Shown here piece by piece: positions 8,026-16,788 of a DNA stretch of 40,985 bases. Every line of letters begins with the position of its first letter. Positions within the stretch are counted from its first letter, which is position 1. The stretch is from an uncultured Phycisphaera sp. (GTDB lineage Bacteria; Planctomycetota; Phycisphaerae; Phycisphaerales; SM1A02): the NCBI GenBank assembly GCA_937919685.1, contig CALFOM010000200.1:1-40985 (forward strand). Reading direction: 5' to 3'. A program made the position numbers and the translations under genes. Under the pieces are notes generated by a model, which was given only the letters and a program-made list of their open reading frames with translations, had not been told where the DNA came from and made no database searches.

Positions 8026-8760
8026 ATGGCACTGCTTGAGGTTCAAGATCTTCAGAAGACCTACGCCGGACGCCGCGTCGTGGACGGCGTCAGCTTCACC
8101 GTCGAGGCTGGCGAGATCGTCGGCCTCTTGGGTCGCAACGGTGCTGGAAAGACGACATCCTTCCGCATGACCATCGGTATGCTGACCCCGGAGAAGGGTC
8201 AGGTCATATTCGACGGCCGGGACGTCACTTCCGAACCCATGTACAAGCATGCCAAATCGGGAATGGGCTACCTGAGCCAGGAACCGAGCGTCTTCCAGAA
8301 ACTCACCGTCGAGCAGAATGTCATGGCGATCCTCGAGACACGTGGCCTCGACCGCGCAGCCCGAGTTCGTCGTTGCGACGAACTGCTCAAGCAGTTCGGA
8401 CTCCAGCACAAGCGGAAGGAACAGGCCCGGACCTGCTCCGGCGGCGAGCGACGGCGGCTCGAAATCGCCCGATCCCTCGTGACCCGACCTCGCCTGATGT
8501 TGCTGGACGAGCCCTTTGCCGCAGTCGATCCGCACACCGTCGAGGAATTGCAGGCCGAGGTCCGGAAGCTTGCCGACGAAGGGATCGCAATGCTGGTCAC
8601 CGACCACAACGTCCAACAGACGATGAAGATCTGCGACCGCGCCTACATTATTCACGAGGGAAAGAACCTTCGAGACGGCGATCCGAGAACGATCATCAAC
8701 GATCCCGTGGTCAAGGAAGCGTATCTTGCGAGCACGTTCCGAGGCGATGAGTTCGATTGA
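8026..8760 (+). CDS. lptB: LptB, ATPase of the lipopolysaccharide export ABC transporter
   Basis: It powers extraction of lipopolysaccharide from the inner membrane with LptF, LptG and LptC. The protein is 244 residues (the usual length is about 240). Walker A is GRNGAGKTT (36-44), the Q-loop lies in YLSQEPSVF, the signature is CSGGERRRLEIAR, Walker B is LMLLDEP, and the switch is TDHNVQQT. The GERRR in the signature and TDHN-V are typical of LptB rather than LivF/LivG. The start MALLEVQ at 8026 matches the family's N-terminus. An upstream in-frame ATG at 7918 lies across the divergent promoter region and is rejected. Its presence supports an outer membrane with lipopolysaccharide. No lptA, lptC, lptF or lptG is adjacent. 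Confidence 0.93.
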   Translation: MALLEVQDLQKTYAGRRVVDGVSFTVEAGEIVGLLGRNGAGKTTSFRMTIGMLTPEKGQVIFDGRDVTSEPMYKHAKSGMGYLSQEPSVFQKLTVEQNVMAILETRGLDRAARVRRCDELLKQFGLQHKRKEQARTCSGGERRRLEIARSLVTRPRLMLLDEPFAAVDPHTVEELQAEVRKLADEGIAMLVTDHNVQQTMKICDRAYIIHEGKNLRDGDPRTIINDPVVKEAYLASTFRGDEFD

Positions 8761-8776
8761 GCCCGCTCGTCAGGAT

Positions 8777-9169
8777 TTAGGTGATAAGACGAATCACGAG
8801 TGGATAACGGAAGTACTCACTGTGACCGGCGGCGATCGCTCCGCGAATGGAATTCACGAGGAACACCGGCACCCACACGATCAACCCCGCCCACCCGATG
8901 ACCGGAATCACCACGAGTAGAAGTAACGTGAGCATGGCGTTCATCAACTCCCGCCCCTGATCATCGACAAGCGGAGATCGTTCCTTCCGAACACTCCAGA
9001 AGACGATGATCCCGATCCACAGCAGAGGCAGCGTTCCGGTCAGCACACCGATGAACGGCCAGAGATGACAGGCCACGAGTCCGAGTCGATCCGCGTCTTC
9101 TTCGCTTCCAGACCGCAGTCGCCCGGGGCGACCTGAGGCCGAACGTGAGAATTGGTCCGGAGACGACAT
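8777..9169 (-). CDS. DUF4870 (Tic20-like) small membrane protein
   Basis: The product is 130 residues. A polar N-terminus of about 35 residues precedes three hydrophobic segments, at about residues 33-60, 78-95 and 97-115. The segment DQGRELMNAMLTLLL resembles the family's HARQALNFQ-type loop. The start at 9169 was preferred because AAGGAA lies seven bases before it. The ATG six codons upstream has no ribosome site. No function is established for the family. It converges with lptB with a 16-bp gap. Confidence 0.8.
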   Translation of the reverse strand: MSSPDQFSRSASGRPGRLRSGSEEDADRLGLVACHLWPFIGVLTGTLPLLWIGIIVFWSVRKERSPLVDDQGRELMNAMLTLLLLVVIPVIGWAGLIVWVPVFLVNSIRGAIAAGHSEYFRYPLVIRLIT

Positions 9170-9231
9170 CGATTGGGTTCCTTCCATGACATCTCATTGG
9201 GAGGTCACTACTGGAAATTTCAAACGGCCGT

Positions 9232-9250
9232 GATCGGGTGCCGACCGATC
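9232..9250 (-). terminator. Weak hairpin after the CorC/HlyC gene
   Basis: GATCGG, seven loop bases, then CCGATC form a six-pair hairpin 11 bases past the stop of the CBS-domain gene on the minus strand. Only a loose T-rich stretch follows, so a role in termination is tentative. Confidence 0.3.
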
Positions 9251-9260
9251 GCCTCCCGGC

Positions 9261-10571
9261 TCACGCGTCGGTGGAGTCGGAATCCGCCGCCGGAACCACC
9301 CGCATCACCGAGACACGCTCGATCCGGGTCGGTTCAGCCTCCAGAACCTCGAATCGAATGCCCGCCGCCTCGACGACTTCTCCGACGACCGGAACCCGAC
9401 CCAGCCGTTCGAGCATAAAGCCGGCGACGGTGTCGAAGTCGTCGTCCTCGGGGATCTCCGTCTCCAGGAGTTCGTTCAGATCGTAGATCTGGAAGCGAGC
9501 ATCCATTTCCCATCGATCGTCATCCACGCGAGCGATCGCGGGAGGAAGTTCCTCTTCGGTGTCGTGCTCGTCCTGGATCTCACCGACGATCTCTTCAAGC
9601 ACGTCTTCGATCGTCACCAATCCGCTGGTGCCGCCGTACTCGTCGACCACGATCGCCATGTGGACCTCGCTCCGCTGGAAGTCTCGAAGGAGGTCCTTGA
9701 CGGGCTTGGTCTCCGGAACACGAATCGGTTGTCGCAGCAGTCGATCCAGACGAAAGTCCTCGGCATCTGTGCCGAGATAGGGAACCAGATCCTTGACGTA
9801 CAGGATGCCCTTGATGTCGTCGAGATGTTCGCCGTAGACCGGAATCCTAGAGTGGCCTGCTTCGATGATAATCGCTCGAATCGCCGAAAGATCGTCGGTG
9901 AACTGGATCCCCTCGATCTCCGTCCGCGGGGTCATCACCGTTCCGACTTCCGTGCTTGCAAAGTTCACCACATTCTCGAGCATCTCAGCCGCGGACTCAT
10001 CGAGTTCGCCCCCTCGCGTCGTGTCCTCGATCGACCGGCGGAGGCGCTCGCCGGCCTCACCCTCCCGAAGATTGGCGCCACTCAACCGCCGAATGGACTC
10101 ATCCATGACCGCGGTCACTCTGGCAAGCGGGCCGATGAGAAGATCTAGGAAACGGAGAATCGGAAACGCCCTCATAATGAGCGGAGTCTCGAGATATTTC
10201 GCCAATGCGCCGGCCACCACGCTCATCGAGATCCAGAGCGTGAAAACCGAAGCCAGGCCGGCCAGAAACAACGCCGAAGGCGCGGCTAGTCTGCCGGCCT
10301 CTCCACCAATGAAGAGTTCCACGAAGATCACCGTGACCGCGACGCTCAACGCCGTCCGGACGAAGGCGAACTCCGTGATCAGATGGAGCCGTCTCCGAAA
10401 AACCCAATCGACTCGTAGCCCGTGGACATCCTCGTGGGATCCACCATTTCGACGGCGCTGCCAGACCTCCAACTCGCTTCGACTCGGATCCTGAAGGGCG
10501 AGCCGAAGCGCACTGCACCATGTACCCACCAGGGTAAAAACGATCAGGCCGAGGATGAAGAGACTGTTCAT
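9261..10571 (-). CDS. CorC/HlyC-family (CNNM-type) CBS-domain membrane protein
   Basis: The product is 436 residues, a member of the family that includes CorC, YfjD and CNNM magnesium or cobalt efflux proteins. The N-terminal transmembrane (DUF21-like) region covers about residues 1-150. It is followed by a CBS pair, with [11 protein letters not shown] and HSRIPVYG in the first and [28 protein letters not shown] in the second (VVDEYGGT is the family hallmark). The C-terminal CorC_HlyC domain ends near residue 425. The start overlaps the end of ybeY by four bases. The ybeY-CorC pairing recurs in many bacteria, which supports both calls. The ion transported is not visible from sequence. Confidence 0.9.
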   Translation of the reverse strand: MNSLFILGLIVFTLVGTWCSALRLALQDPSRSELEVWQRRRNGGSHEDVHGLRVDWVFRRRLHLITEFAFVRTALSVAVTVIFVELFIGGEAGRLAAPSALFLAGLASVFTLWISMSVVAGALAKYLETPLIMRAFPILRFLDLLIGPLARVTAVMDESIRRLSGANLREGEAGERLRRSIEDTTRGGELDESAAEMLENVVNFASTEVGTVMTPRTEIEGIQFTDDLSAIRAIIIEAGHSRIPVYGEHLDDIKGILYVKDLVPYLGTDAEDFRLDRLLRQPIRVPETKPVKDLLRDFQRSEVHMAIVVDEYGGTSGLVTIEDVLEEIVGEIQDEHDTEEELPPAIARVDDDRWEMDARFQIYDLNELLETEIPEDDDFDTVAGFMLERLGRVPVVGEVVEAAGIRFEVLEAEPTRIERVSVMRVVPAADSDSTDA

Positions 10572-11152
10572 CGGGATTCCCCCTCGTTCGAATGCGACCG
10601 AAAGATCGGTCCGACACCGATCTTCGTGAGCAGTCGATCTTCCTCCGCATGCATCAACGCGTGCGCTTCCGGCTCGTGATCATCGTGCCCGATCGCATGC
10701 ATGAGCCCGTGGACCCCGTAGAGAAGAAGTTCCCGCCGAAGGTCGTGATCGAATTCAGCACAACGACGGGCCGCCTCATCGACGCAGGCCAAGAGATCGA
10801 TCTCGATTCCGGCTTCACTCTCCGTCGCGAAGGTCAACACATCGGTCGTGCCTTCGACGTCGCTGAAGCGTCGATGTGCGTCGCTCATTTCCGGATCGCC
10901 GACGATCCGAACCGAACATCGAATGATCCGACGATCAATCTCCGTTTCCACCAACGACACCACCAACTCGAGTCGATCCCGGATCCAGGCCGCATCGTCG
11001 AAGCCGACGCCCGGAGTCGCGATGTCGATCGTGACGCCGGCGGCGCACTCGCTGTTGCCGGACGTTCCCGGTTGTGGACCGGTTTCGGAGGATTTCGAGT
11101 CACGGGCCTTCTCGGCTGCCGAGCTTCCGGATGAGTCGCCGTCGGCGTTCAT
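10568..11152 (-). CDS. ybeY: Endoribonuclease YbeY
   Basis: YbeY is a zinc-dependent RNase involved in 16S rRNA 3'-end maturation and ribosome quality control. The product is 194 residues. The family fold starts near residue 40, after a Ser/Gly/Ala-rich N-terminal tail not seen in typical 150-residue YbeY. The zinc site is HGLMHAIGHDDH (H148, H152 and H159, or possibly H156). The last His is one residue further along than in the E. coli type H-x3-H-x5-H motif, an arrangement (GxDDH) found in several lineages. The motif GTTDVLTF precedes it. The start is 7 bp after the nuoF stop, so the gene may be read with the nuo genes. Confidence 0.92.
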   Translation of the reverse strand: MNADGDSSGSSAAEKARDSKSSETGPQPGTSGNSECAAGVTIDIATPGVGFDDAAWIRDRLELVVSLVETEIDRRIIRCSVRIVGDPEMSDAHRRFSDVEGTTDVLTFATESEAGIEIDLLACVDEAARRCAEFDHDLRRELLLYGVHGLMHAIGHDDHEPEAHALMHAEEDRLLTKIGVGPIFRSHSNEGESR

Positions 11153-11159
11153 GGATACC

Positions 11160-12503
11160 TCAACCTCCAGCGGTGATGGTGACCGGAATGAACTGAGGTT
11201 TCACTCTCGCTTCGAACTCGCCGCGATATTTGTTGACGATGGTTCGAACCGCCCAGTTATTGCCGTCGGCGAGCCCACAGATGGTGGTGCCAGGGGTGAG
11301 TCCCATGGAGCCAGCGACCTCGAGCAGGAGATCCAGGTCCTTCGTCGTGCCGGCACCGCGTTCGATCCGCATGAGGAGTTTGAGGATCCATCCTGAACCT
11401 TCGCGGCACGGCGTGCACTGACCGCAGGATTCGTTCTTGAAGAATCGAGCGATGTTCCTCGCCACCGCGACCATGTCGGTGTCTTCGTCGAAGATCGTCG
11501 GACAGGCGGTTCCCAGTCCGAGCACGTCGAATCGGCCGATGTCGAAATCCATCGGCGCATCGAACTGATCCGGCCCGAGGACGCCCATCGAGACACCGCC
11601 CGCGATCGCGCCCTTGAATTTCTTGCCTTTGCGCATGCCCCCGCAGTGGGTCTCGACGAGTTCCCGAAGGGGAATTCCCAGATCACACTCATAGACCCCC
11701 GGCCGCTCGACGTGACCGGAGACGCCCATCAACTTGGTGCCGTAACTCGGCGGCCCGCCGGTCACACTCTCGCAACCATGTCCCTTCCACCATTCGACGC
11801 CGTGTTCGATGATCGGAACCACGGCCGCCAGCGTTTCCACGTTGTTCACGATGGTCGGGCGTCCAAAGAGCCCCTTCACTGCGGGGAAGGGAGGCTTGAT
11901 TCGAGGCCAGCCTCGTTTCCCTTCGACCGCTTCGAGCAGTCCAGTCTCTTCGCCGCAGATGTACGCGCCGGCACCGCGATGGAGATAGCACTCGACCTTG
12001 AAGTCTGACTTGCCTTTGAGCAGTCCCTGCGTGCCGAAGATCCCATGGGCATAGGCCTCTTCGATCGCCCGCTGCATGACCTTTGCCTGGTGGTGATACT
12101 CCCCGCGAATGAAGAAGTACGCCGTGTCCAATCGACACGCATAGCAGGCGATCGCGATTCCTTCGAGCACGAGGTGCGGGTCGAAGTCGCAGAGCAGTCG
12201 ATCCTTGAACGTTCCGGGCTCGGCTTCGTCACAATTGATCGCGAGATACCGACGACCACCGTCGGGATCGGGAAGAAATGACCACTTCAATCCTGCGGGA
12301 AAACCGGCACCACCTCGTCCACGGAGCACCGCGGCCTTGACCTCGTCGACGATCTCCTCAGGCTTGCTCGCCAGCGCCTTTTCAAGGCTCTGGTAACCAC
12401 CCGTTCGGACGTATTCATCGATGTCGATGGTCCGTCGATCCTTAGGATCACCCCAGGGCGCGGTCGGGATTCGCTTCGTGAGGACTGGCTCGTTGATGGG
12501 CAT
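11160..12503 (-). CDS. nuoF: NADH-quinone oxidoreductase subunit F (complex I, NADH- and FMN-binding)
   Basis: This 447-residue subunit oxidises NADH through FMN and hands electrons to the N3 [4Fe-4S] cluster. The glycine-rich NADH/FMN segment is GRGGAGFPAGLKW, the second flavin region includes NCDEAEPGTFKDR, and the cluster ligands are in ESCGQCTPCREG with a further Cys in TTICGLADG. Its partner nuoE and a small unknown gene lie just upstream in the same direction, and nuoD before those. The usual neighbour nuoG is not here. ybeY follows instead. Confidence 0.96.
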   Translation of the reverse strand: MPINEPVLTKRIPTAPWGDPKDRRTIDIDEYVRTGGYQSLEKALASKPEEIVDEVKAAVLRGRGGAGFPAGLKWSFLPDPDGGRRYLAINCDEAEPGTFKDRLLCDFDPHLVLEGIAIACYACRLDTAYFFIRGEYHHQAKVMQRAIEEAYAHGIFGTQGLLKGKSDFKVECYLHRGAGAYICGEETGLLEAVEGKRGWPRIKPPFPAVKGLFGRPTIVNNVETLAAVVPIIEHGVEWWKGHGCESVTGGPPSYGTKLMGVSGHVERPGVYECDLGIPLRELVETHCGGMRKGKKFKGAIAGGVSMGVLGPDQFDAPMDFDIGRFDVLGLGTACPTIFDEDTDMVAVARNIARFFKNESCGQCTPCREGSGWILKLLMRIERGAGTTKDLDLLLEVAGSMGLTPGTTICGLADGNNWAVRTIVNKYRGEFEARVKPQFIPVTITAGG

Positions 12504-12565
12504 CTTGATGTGGCCTTGCGTGCGGTTCGGGTGACGACTGCGGATTCGAGTTCAGACGACTGGAT

Positions 12566-12793
12566 TCAGGCTTTCGGGGGCGACCCGCCGGCATTGTATT
12601 CCGACGGGTTTCGGAGTTCGACCTCGTCGATGGTGGTTCGTCGAAGAACCACGTCGCCGCGATCCTCCGTCTCGACCGATCGCCTGACCTCCTTGACCTC
12701 CGGTGCCGTCGGATCAGTCTTGATCCCTTTGACGACATACCCAACGAATTCGCCGAGCGAACGCATGATCGATTTCTCTTCGGAACCGGTCAT
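12566..12793 (-). CDS. Small hypothetical protein between nuoE and nuoF
   Basis: I do not recognise this 75-residue protein. The start at 12793 overlaps the nuoE stop as ATGA, which supports coupled translation. It opens with MTGSEEKSIMRSLGEFVGYVVKGI, a short amphipathic stretch. A highly charged region, EVKEVRRSVETEDRG, follows, then VVLRRTTIDEVELR. There are no cysteines and no signal peptide or clear membrane span, so it is probably soluble and cytoplasmic. Its fixed place between two subunits of the NADH-oxidising arm suggests an accessory or assembly role in complex I. That is inference from position only. Confidence 0.75.
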   Translation of the reverse strand: MTGSEEKSIMRSLGEFVGYVVKGIKTDPTAPEVKEVRRSVETEDRGDVVLRRTTIDEVELRNPSEYNAGGSPPKA

Positions 12794-13344
12794 CGGGTCT
12801 TGCTCGTGGTACCACTGGCCTGGCGAGCCTCGGCAATCAGGCGGTCGATGGTGGCGATGTCGAGGCCCTCGTAAAGCGTCTCGTTGAAGAGCGCGACGGG
12901 TGCCGTGTCGCAGGAACCGAGACACTCCATCGCAAGGAGGGTAAAGATCCCGTCCTCGGTGGTCTCATGCGGTTCGATTCCCAGTTCGTCGCGGACGTGA
13001 TCGAGCAACTTCTGGTGTCCGCAGACCTCACAGGCAATCGATTGGCAGATGCCGATCACGCACTTTCCGACTGGCTCGGTCGTGTATTCCTCGTAGAAGC
13101 TGACGGTATCGAGCACTTCCGCCGGCGGGAGCCCAAGGAAGGCGGCAATCTCGATCATCGCTTGATACGAGACGTGGCGATACTCGTGCTGCACGTCGTG
13201 CAGGATCGGCATCAGGGCGCCATGCTTCGTCTCGTAACGCGGAAGCGTACCCGCGGTCCATCGAGCCTTCATGGCATCGGTGCACCAGGGTTCTTCTCGA
13301 CGAGCGATCTCGGCGTTTCCGGAATCGACGACCTTCCAGGACAT
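12790..13344 (-). CDS. nuoE: NADH-quinone oxidoreductase subunit E (complex I)
   Basis: This 184-residue thioredoxin-like subunit carries the N1a [2Fe-2S] cluster beside NuoF. The ligands are C100 and C105 (CQSIAC) and C141 and C145 (CLGSC), the canonical C-x4-C and C-x3-C spacing. The N-terminal helical part, with AAFLGLPPAEVLDTVSFY, is also typical. It is read after nuoD (51-bp gap) and overlaps the small gene that follows. Confidence 0.95.
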   Translation of the reverse strand: MSWKVVDSGNAEIARREEPWCTDAMKARWTAGTLPRYETKHGALMPILHDVQHEYRHVSYQAMIEIAAFLGLPPAEVLDTVSFYEEYTTEPVGKCVIGICQSIACEVCGHQKLLDHVRDELGIEPHETTEDGIFTLLAMECLGSCDTAPVALFNETLYEGLDIATIDRLIAEARQASGTTSKTR

Positions 13345-13395
13345 CGTTTGATCTCGCGTTGGCCGGATGGTGATCCGGCGAAGGAAAGGGACTGA

Positions 13396-14685
13396 TCAGC
13401 GGTCGAGTTCGGCCGCGATGATGTTGAGAGAACCGAGCACGGCAACCACGTCACTGACCAGGTGGCCTTCGATCAGTTTGGGGAACACCGAATAGTTGAT
13501 GAACGATGGCGGCCGGGTCCGGACGCGGGTCGGGTACTTGGTCCCGTTGGCGACGATGTAATAGCCCAGTTCGCCGTTGGGGCTCTCGACCGCTCCGTAG
13601 ATTTCGCCGACCGGGGCGTCGACGCCTCGGTTGTGCATCAGAAGCTCGAAGAGCTGAATGGTGCCTTCGATCGACCCGTAGACCTCGCCCTTCTTGGGAA
13701 TACTGAGCTTGGAATCGGCGAGGGTGTCGATGGGCCCGCCCGGGATCTTGTCGATCAACTGATCGATGATCGACACCGACTGGTGGAGTTCTTCGAGACG
13801 GACGAGGTATCGAGAAAGCGAATCACCGTCGGTCGAGATCGGAACGTTGAACTTGACGGCCTCCGCCCCCTCGCCATCCCAATTGTCGGCATAACAGAGG
13901 TAAGGCTCAGACTTGCGGATGTCGCGGGTGATGCCGCTCGCCCGTCCCACTGGGCCAGAAAGGCTCCATGCAATCGCGTCTTCGCGACTGATCGTGCCGA
14001 CACCCTTGAGACGATCCACAAAGATTCGATTCCGGTTCAGACAAGATTCGAGATCTTTCTGGGCGCGAGGAAGACGAGTGTGGATGAAGTCCTTGATCAT
14101 CCGCTTGAAGACTTCATCGTCGTCGATGTCCCGCCAGGCGCCGCCGAGCCGGGTCCAGTCTGGATGGAATCGTTGCCCCGAGAGATACTCGACGATGTCG
14201 TAGATGAACTCGCGTTCGTTGAAGCCGTAGAGGAATCCCGTGAACGCACCGAGGTCCAATGCGGCGGCGCCGATCGACAGCAGGTGGTCTTGGATCCGAC
14301 CGAGCTCGTTCATGATCGTGCGAACGACCTTGCAGCGAGGCGTCACGTCGATGTCGAAGAGTCGCTCGCAGATTGTGTGCCACGCAATGTCGTTGGCGAT
14401 CGGGGAGACGTAGTTCATCCGACTCACGGTGCAGACGTACTGGTTGTAGTCGTGGTGCTCGCCGAGCTTTTCGAATCCGGAATGGAGGTAGCCGATGTGC
14501 GGCGTACAGCGGGCCACCCGTTCACCGTCGAGCTCAAGCACCAGCCGCAACGTGGTGTGCGTCGCCGGGTGCTGCGGACCGAAGTTCAGTACCCACCGGT
14601 CCGGGGCCTGGACATGGTCCTTGAGGTAGTCGGTGTTCTCGATATCGAGGCCGTAGACCTCGTCAGGCTTCATCGTGTAGGGCAT
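13396..14685 (-). CDS. nuoD: NADH-quinone oxidoreductase subunit D (complex I, 49-kDa type)
   Basis: This 429-residue subunit forms part of the quinone-binding site. Family features include the loop FGPQHPATHTTLRLVLELDGE, HIGYLHSGFEKLGE, and a C-terminal GELGYYIVANGTKYPTRVRTRPPSF segment ending in IIAAELDR. ATG codons at 14685 and four codons on are both possible starts, and neither has a strong ribosome site. It is the first gene of a nuoD-nuoE-small gene-nuoF group, so nuoA, B, C and the membrane-arm genes must be elsewhere in the genome. Confidence 0.96.
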   Translation of the reverse strand: MPYTMKPDEVYGLDIENTDYLKDHVQAPDRWVLNFGPQHPATHTTLRLVLELDGERVARCTPHIGYLHSGFEKLGEHHDYNQYVCTVSRMNYVSPIANDIAWHTICERLFDIDVTPRCKVVRTIMNELGRIQDHLLSIGAAALDLGAFTGFLYGFNEREFIYDIVEYLSGQRFHPDWTRLGGAWRDIDDDEVFKRMIKDFIHTRLPRAQKDLESCLNRNRIFVDRLKGVGTISREDAIAWSLSGPVGRASGITRDIRKSEPYLCYADNWDGEGAEAVKFNVPISTDGDSLSRYLVRLEELHQSVSIIDQLIDKIPGGPIDTLADSKLSIPKKGEVYGSIEGTIQLFELLMHNRGVDAPVGEIYGAVESPNGELGYYIVANGTKYPTRVRTRPPSFINYSVFPKLIEGHLVSDVVAVLGSLNIIAAELDR

Positions 14686-14908
14686 GGATCGGGCCCGAAA
14701 GGGGCGAGACCGCGAATGCGGCCCCGGAGAGGAGGTAAGGAAGGACGATCAGTATAGAACCCCCGACGGATCCAGCCCGGTCTTGCGGCCAGTTTCAGAC
14801 ATGAAGTCGGCCCGGAATCGATGGGATTCCCGGAACTCGTGCTCCGAAGCCCACCTCGCCCCACCGAATTTCGCTGCCAGATCCCGGGTCGAGCCCTGGA
14901 TGCCGCCA
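14686..14908. other. Gap before nuoD with an open, coding-like stretch
   Basis: This 223-bp region should hold the nuoD promoter, but I see no convincing boxes. On the minus strand an open frame with GC-rich third positions runs from inside the permease end to a stop at 14749. Its last roughly 47 codons read plausibly as protein (for example RDLAAKFGGARWASEHEF). It has no start codon or ribosome site after the permease stop. It may be chance or the tail of a decayed gene. Confidence 0.3.
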
Positions 14909-16705
14909 TCAAGCCCTGAAGACGGCTCCGAGTTTCTTCCCGAGCAGCAAACTGGCACCAGCCAGGGTGCACGCCAAGAGGAGCATCGCCCAGGTCCCCA
15001 TCGCCGAGGCGATACCGGGTCCGTCACCAAGACGCTCGAACAGCACGTAGATCGCCTTCGTGATCGGATAGTCGGCCTCTCGCTGGGCCAGAATGAGACT
15101 GTCGCTGACCTCCAGCATTGAGAAACTGAAGGCCAGGAGAGCGCCGGCCACCAGATTCGCCGCCACGAGTGGAAGCACCACTCGTCGAAGGACCGTCAAC
15201 TTGCCTGCGCCGAGCCCCTGGGCTGCCTCTTCAAGATCGACTGGCGTCTGCTCCAATCCTGCCACCGTCGCTCGGACCACGTACGGAAGGCGGCGAACGG
15301 CGTAGGCGACGATCAGGAGCGGAATCGGATTGGGATCGGCACCGAGCACGTTGGCGGCCCAGCCGAGCGGGCCGTCGTTGAGACTCGCAAAAGTCCCTTG
15401 GGGAAGTATCGGCGAGAAAAAGAACGCGAGCCAGCCGGGCATCGGTCCCTGAAAAGGCCACTCGAGCGTCATCGCGACGTACCCGAAGGCCATCACCAGC
15501 CCCGGCACCGCCAACGGGAGCATGCAGAGCGCGTCCAGAATCGCCCGGCCGCGGATCTTGGTTCGAACGATCAGCCGGGCGGCAATCACGCCGACCACCA
15601 GATCGAGGATCACCGCGATCGCGGCGAGGAAGAGGCTGATCCGAATCGATCCGATCGCCAGAGGGTGCGACAGGGCTTCGGTGTAGTTGTGAAGGGTGAA
15701 CGCTCGCGGCAGGATCGATTGGTACCACTGTCCTTCTACGGAAAGGCTCGCCAGAATCACCCCGACGTGCGGCATCGACGCGATTCCGATCACCGTGCCA
15801 AAGAGCAGCGCCGCCAAGATCCCGGCCACCGGCCCGAGTCGAACTGAGGAGTCGCCCCGAGAGGCCTTGGCGCTCGCGGCGACACCTTTGACACCCGGAA
15901 GCACTCGGCCGAGCACGTAGAAGAGCGTCGCGGTCGACAGCATCACCACGGTCAGGGCAAATGGTTCCGCGCTGGTCTCCATCTGCTTGAGACCGTCGAA
16001 GATCTGGACCGGCGTGACCTGCCGGAACTCGAACATCAGGGGCGTGCCCAGCTCGGTAAAACTCCAGATAAACGTGATGGTGCAGCCCGCGAACAAACCC
16101 GGCCGCACCAGCGGCAGGGTGATTCTTCGAAAGCGCATCCAAGCACCGGCCCCGGAGTCACGCGCCGCTTCGTCAAGCGCCGGGTCGAGGTTCGCCAGCG
16201 CCGCCAAGAGATTCAGATAGATGATCGGATAGAGATGCAACGCCTCGACCAGGATGACGCCGAACAATCCGCCGTCGCCGAGCAGATCCAGCGGCGCGTC
16301 GATCACCCCCAGATCCGCGAGCATCGCGTTTAGAGAGCCCGATCGGCCGAGGAGATGCCGGACTCCGATGGCGCCCACGAACGGAGGGAGGATCAGCGGA
16401 ATCAACACCAGGGCGCCGAAAAGCGTCTTCCCGGGGAACTCATGACGCGCCGCCACCATGGCCAGTGGCATCGAGATCACGATCGAAAGAAACGTCGTCA
16501 CCGTGGCGATGGTCAGCGCGTTGAAGAGCCCCCATCGAAGATTCTCGTCTCGAAAGACGTCTAGAACGTGGTAGAGGGTGTACCCCCCGTCCACGGACAT
16601 GAAACCACCGCGAACCGTCAACCAGATCGGGTAGATCAACACGACGCCAAGCAGCGCCATGATGCCGTAGAGCGTCAGGTATTTTCCAAACGAGGAGTTC
16701 CGCAT
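14909..16705 (-). CDS. Fused two-domain ABC transporter permease (iron(III)/FbpB type)
   Basis: The 598-residue protein has about 12 membrane segments in two homologous halves, each with a binding-protein-dependent permease domain. The EAA loops that dock the ATPase are EAARDSGAGAWMRFRRITLP in the first half and EEAAQGLGAGKLTVLRRVVLP in the second. Double permeases of this length are typical of iron(III), and some thiamine or 2-aminoethylphosphonate, uptake systems. Iron is the likeliest but unproven substrate. No ATPase or periplasmic binding protein is next to it, so the partners must be encoded elsewhere. Start ATG at 16705; its ribosome site is weak. Confidence 0.88.
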   Translation of the reverse strand: MRNSSFGKYLTLYGIMALLGVVLIYPIWLTVRGGFMSVDGGYTLYHVLDVFRDENLRWGLFNALTIATVTTFLSIVISMPLAMVAARHEFPGKTLFGALVLIPLILPPFVGAIGVRHLLGRSGSLNAMLADLGVIDAPLDLLGDGGLFGVILVEALHLYPIIYLNLLAALANLDPALDEAARDSGAGAWMRFRRITLPLVRPGLFAGCTITFIWSFTELGTPLMFEFRQVTPVQIFDGLKQMETSAEPFALTVVMLSTATLFYVLGRVLPGVKGVAASAKASRGDSSVRLGPVAGILAALLFGTVIGIASMPHVGVILASLSVEGQWYQSILPRAFTLHNYTEALSHPLAIGSIRISLFLAAIAVILDLVVGVIAARLIVRTKIRGRAILDALCMLPLAVPGLVMAFGYVAMTLEWPFQGPMPGWLAFFFSPILPQGTFASLNDGPLGWAANVLGADPNPIPLLIVAYAVRRLPYVVRATVAGLEQTPVDLEEAAQGLGAGKLTVLRRVVLPLVAANLVAGALLAFSFSMLEVSDSLILAQREADYPITKAIYVLFERLGDGPGIASAMGTWAMLLLACTLAGASLLLGKKLGAVFRA

Positions 16706-16788
16706 CCGGAGGAGAGTCTACCGGTTTCGAGGCCCGAATCCGGGCGTCCGCACTCGATGCCCCTCAAGAGCCCGCGCCATGACCGGGT

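Noticed and set aside
13462-14757. A 431-codon plus-strand open frame
   Set aside because: It is fully antisense to nuoD, which has unmistakable family motifs. The product is a shadow with no recognisable fold.
16732-16745. GCCCG-AATC-CGGGC hairpin after the S8/dockerin gene region
   Set aside because: It has only five pairs, sits between two same-strand genes and has no T-run. Chance is likely in such GC-rich DNA.
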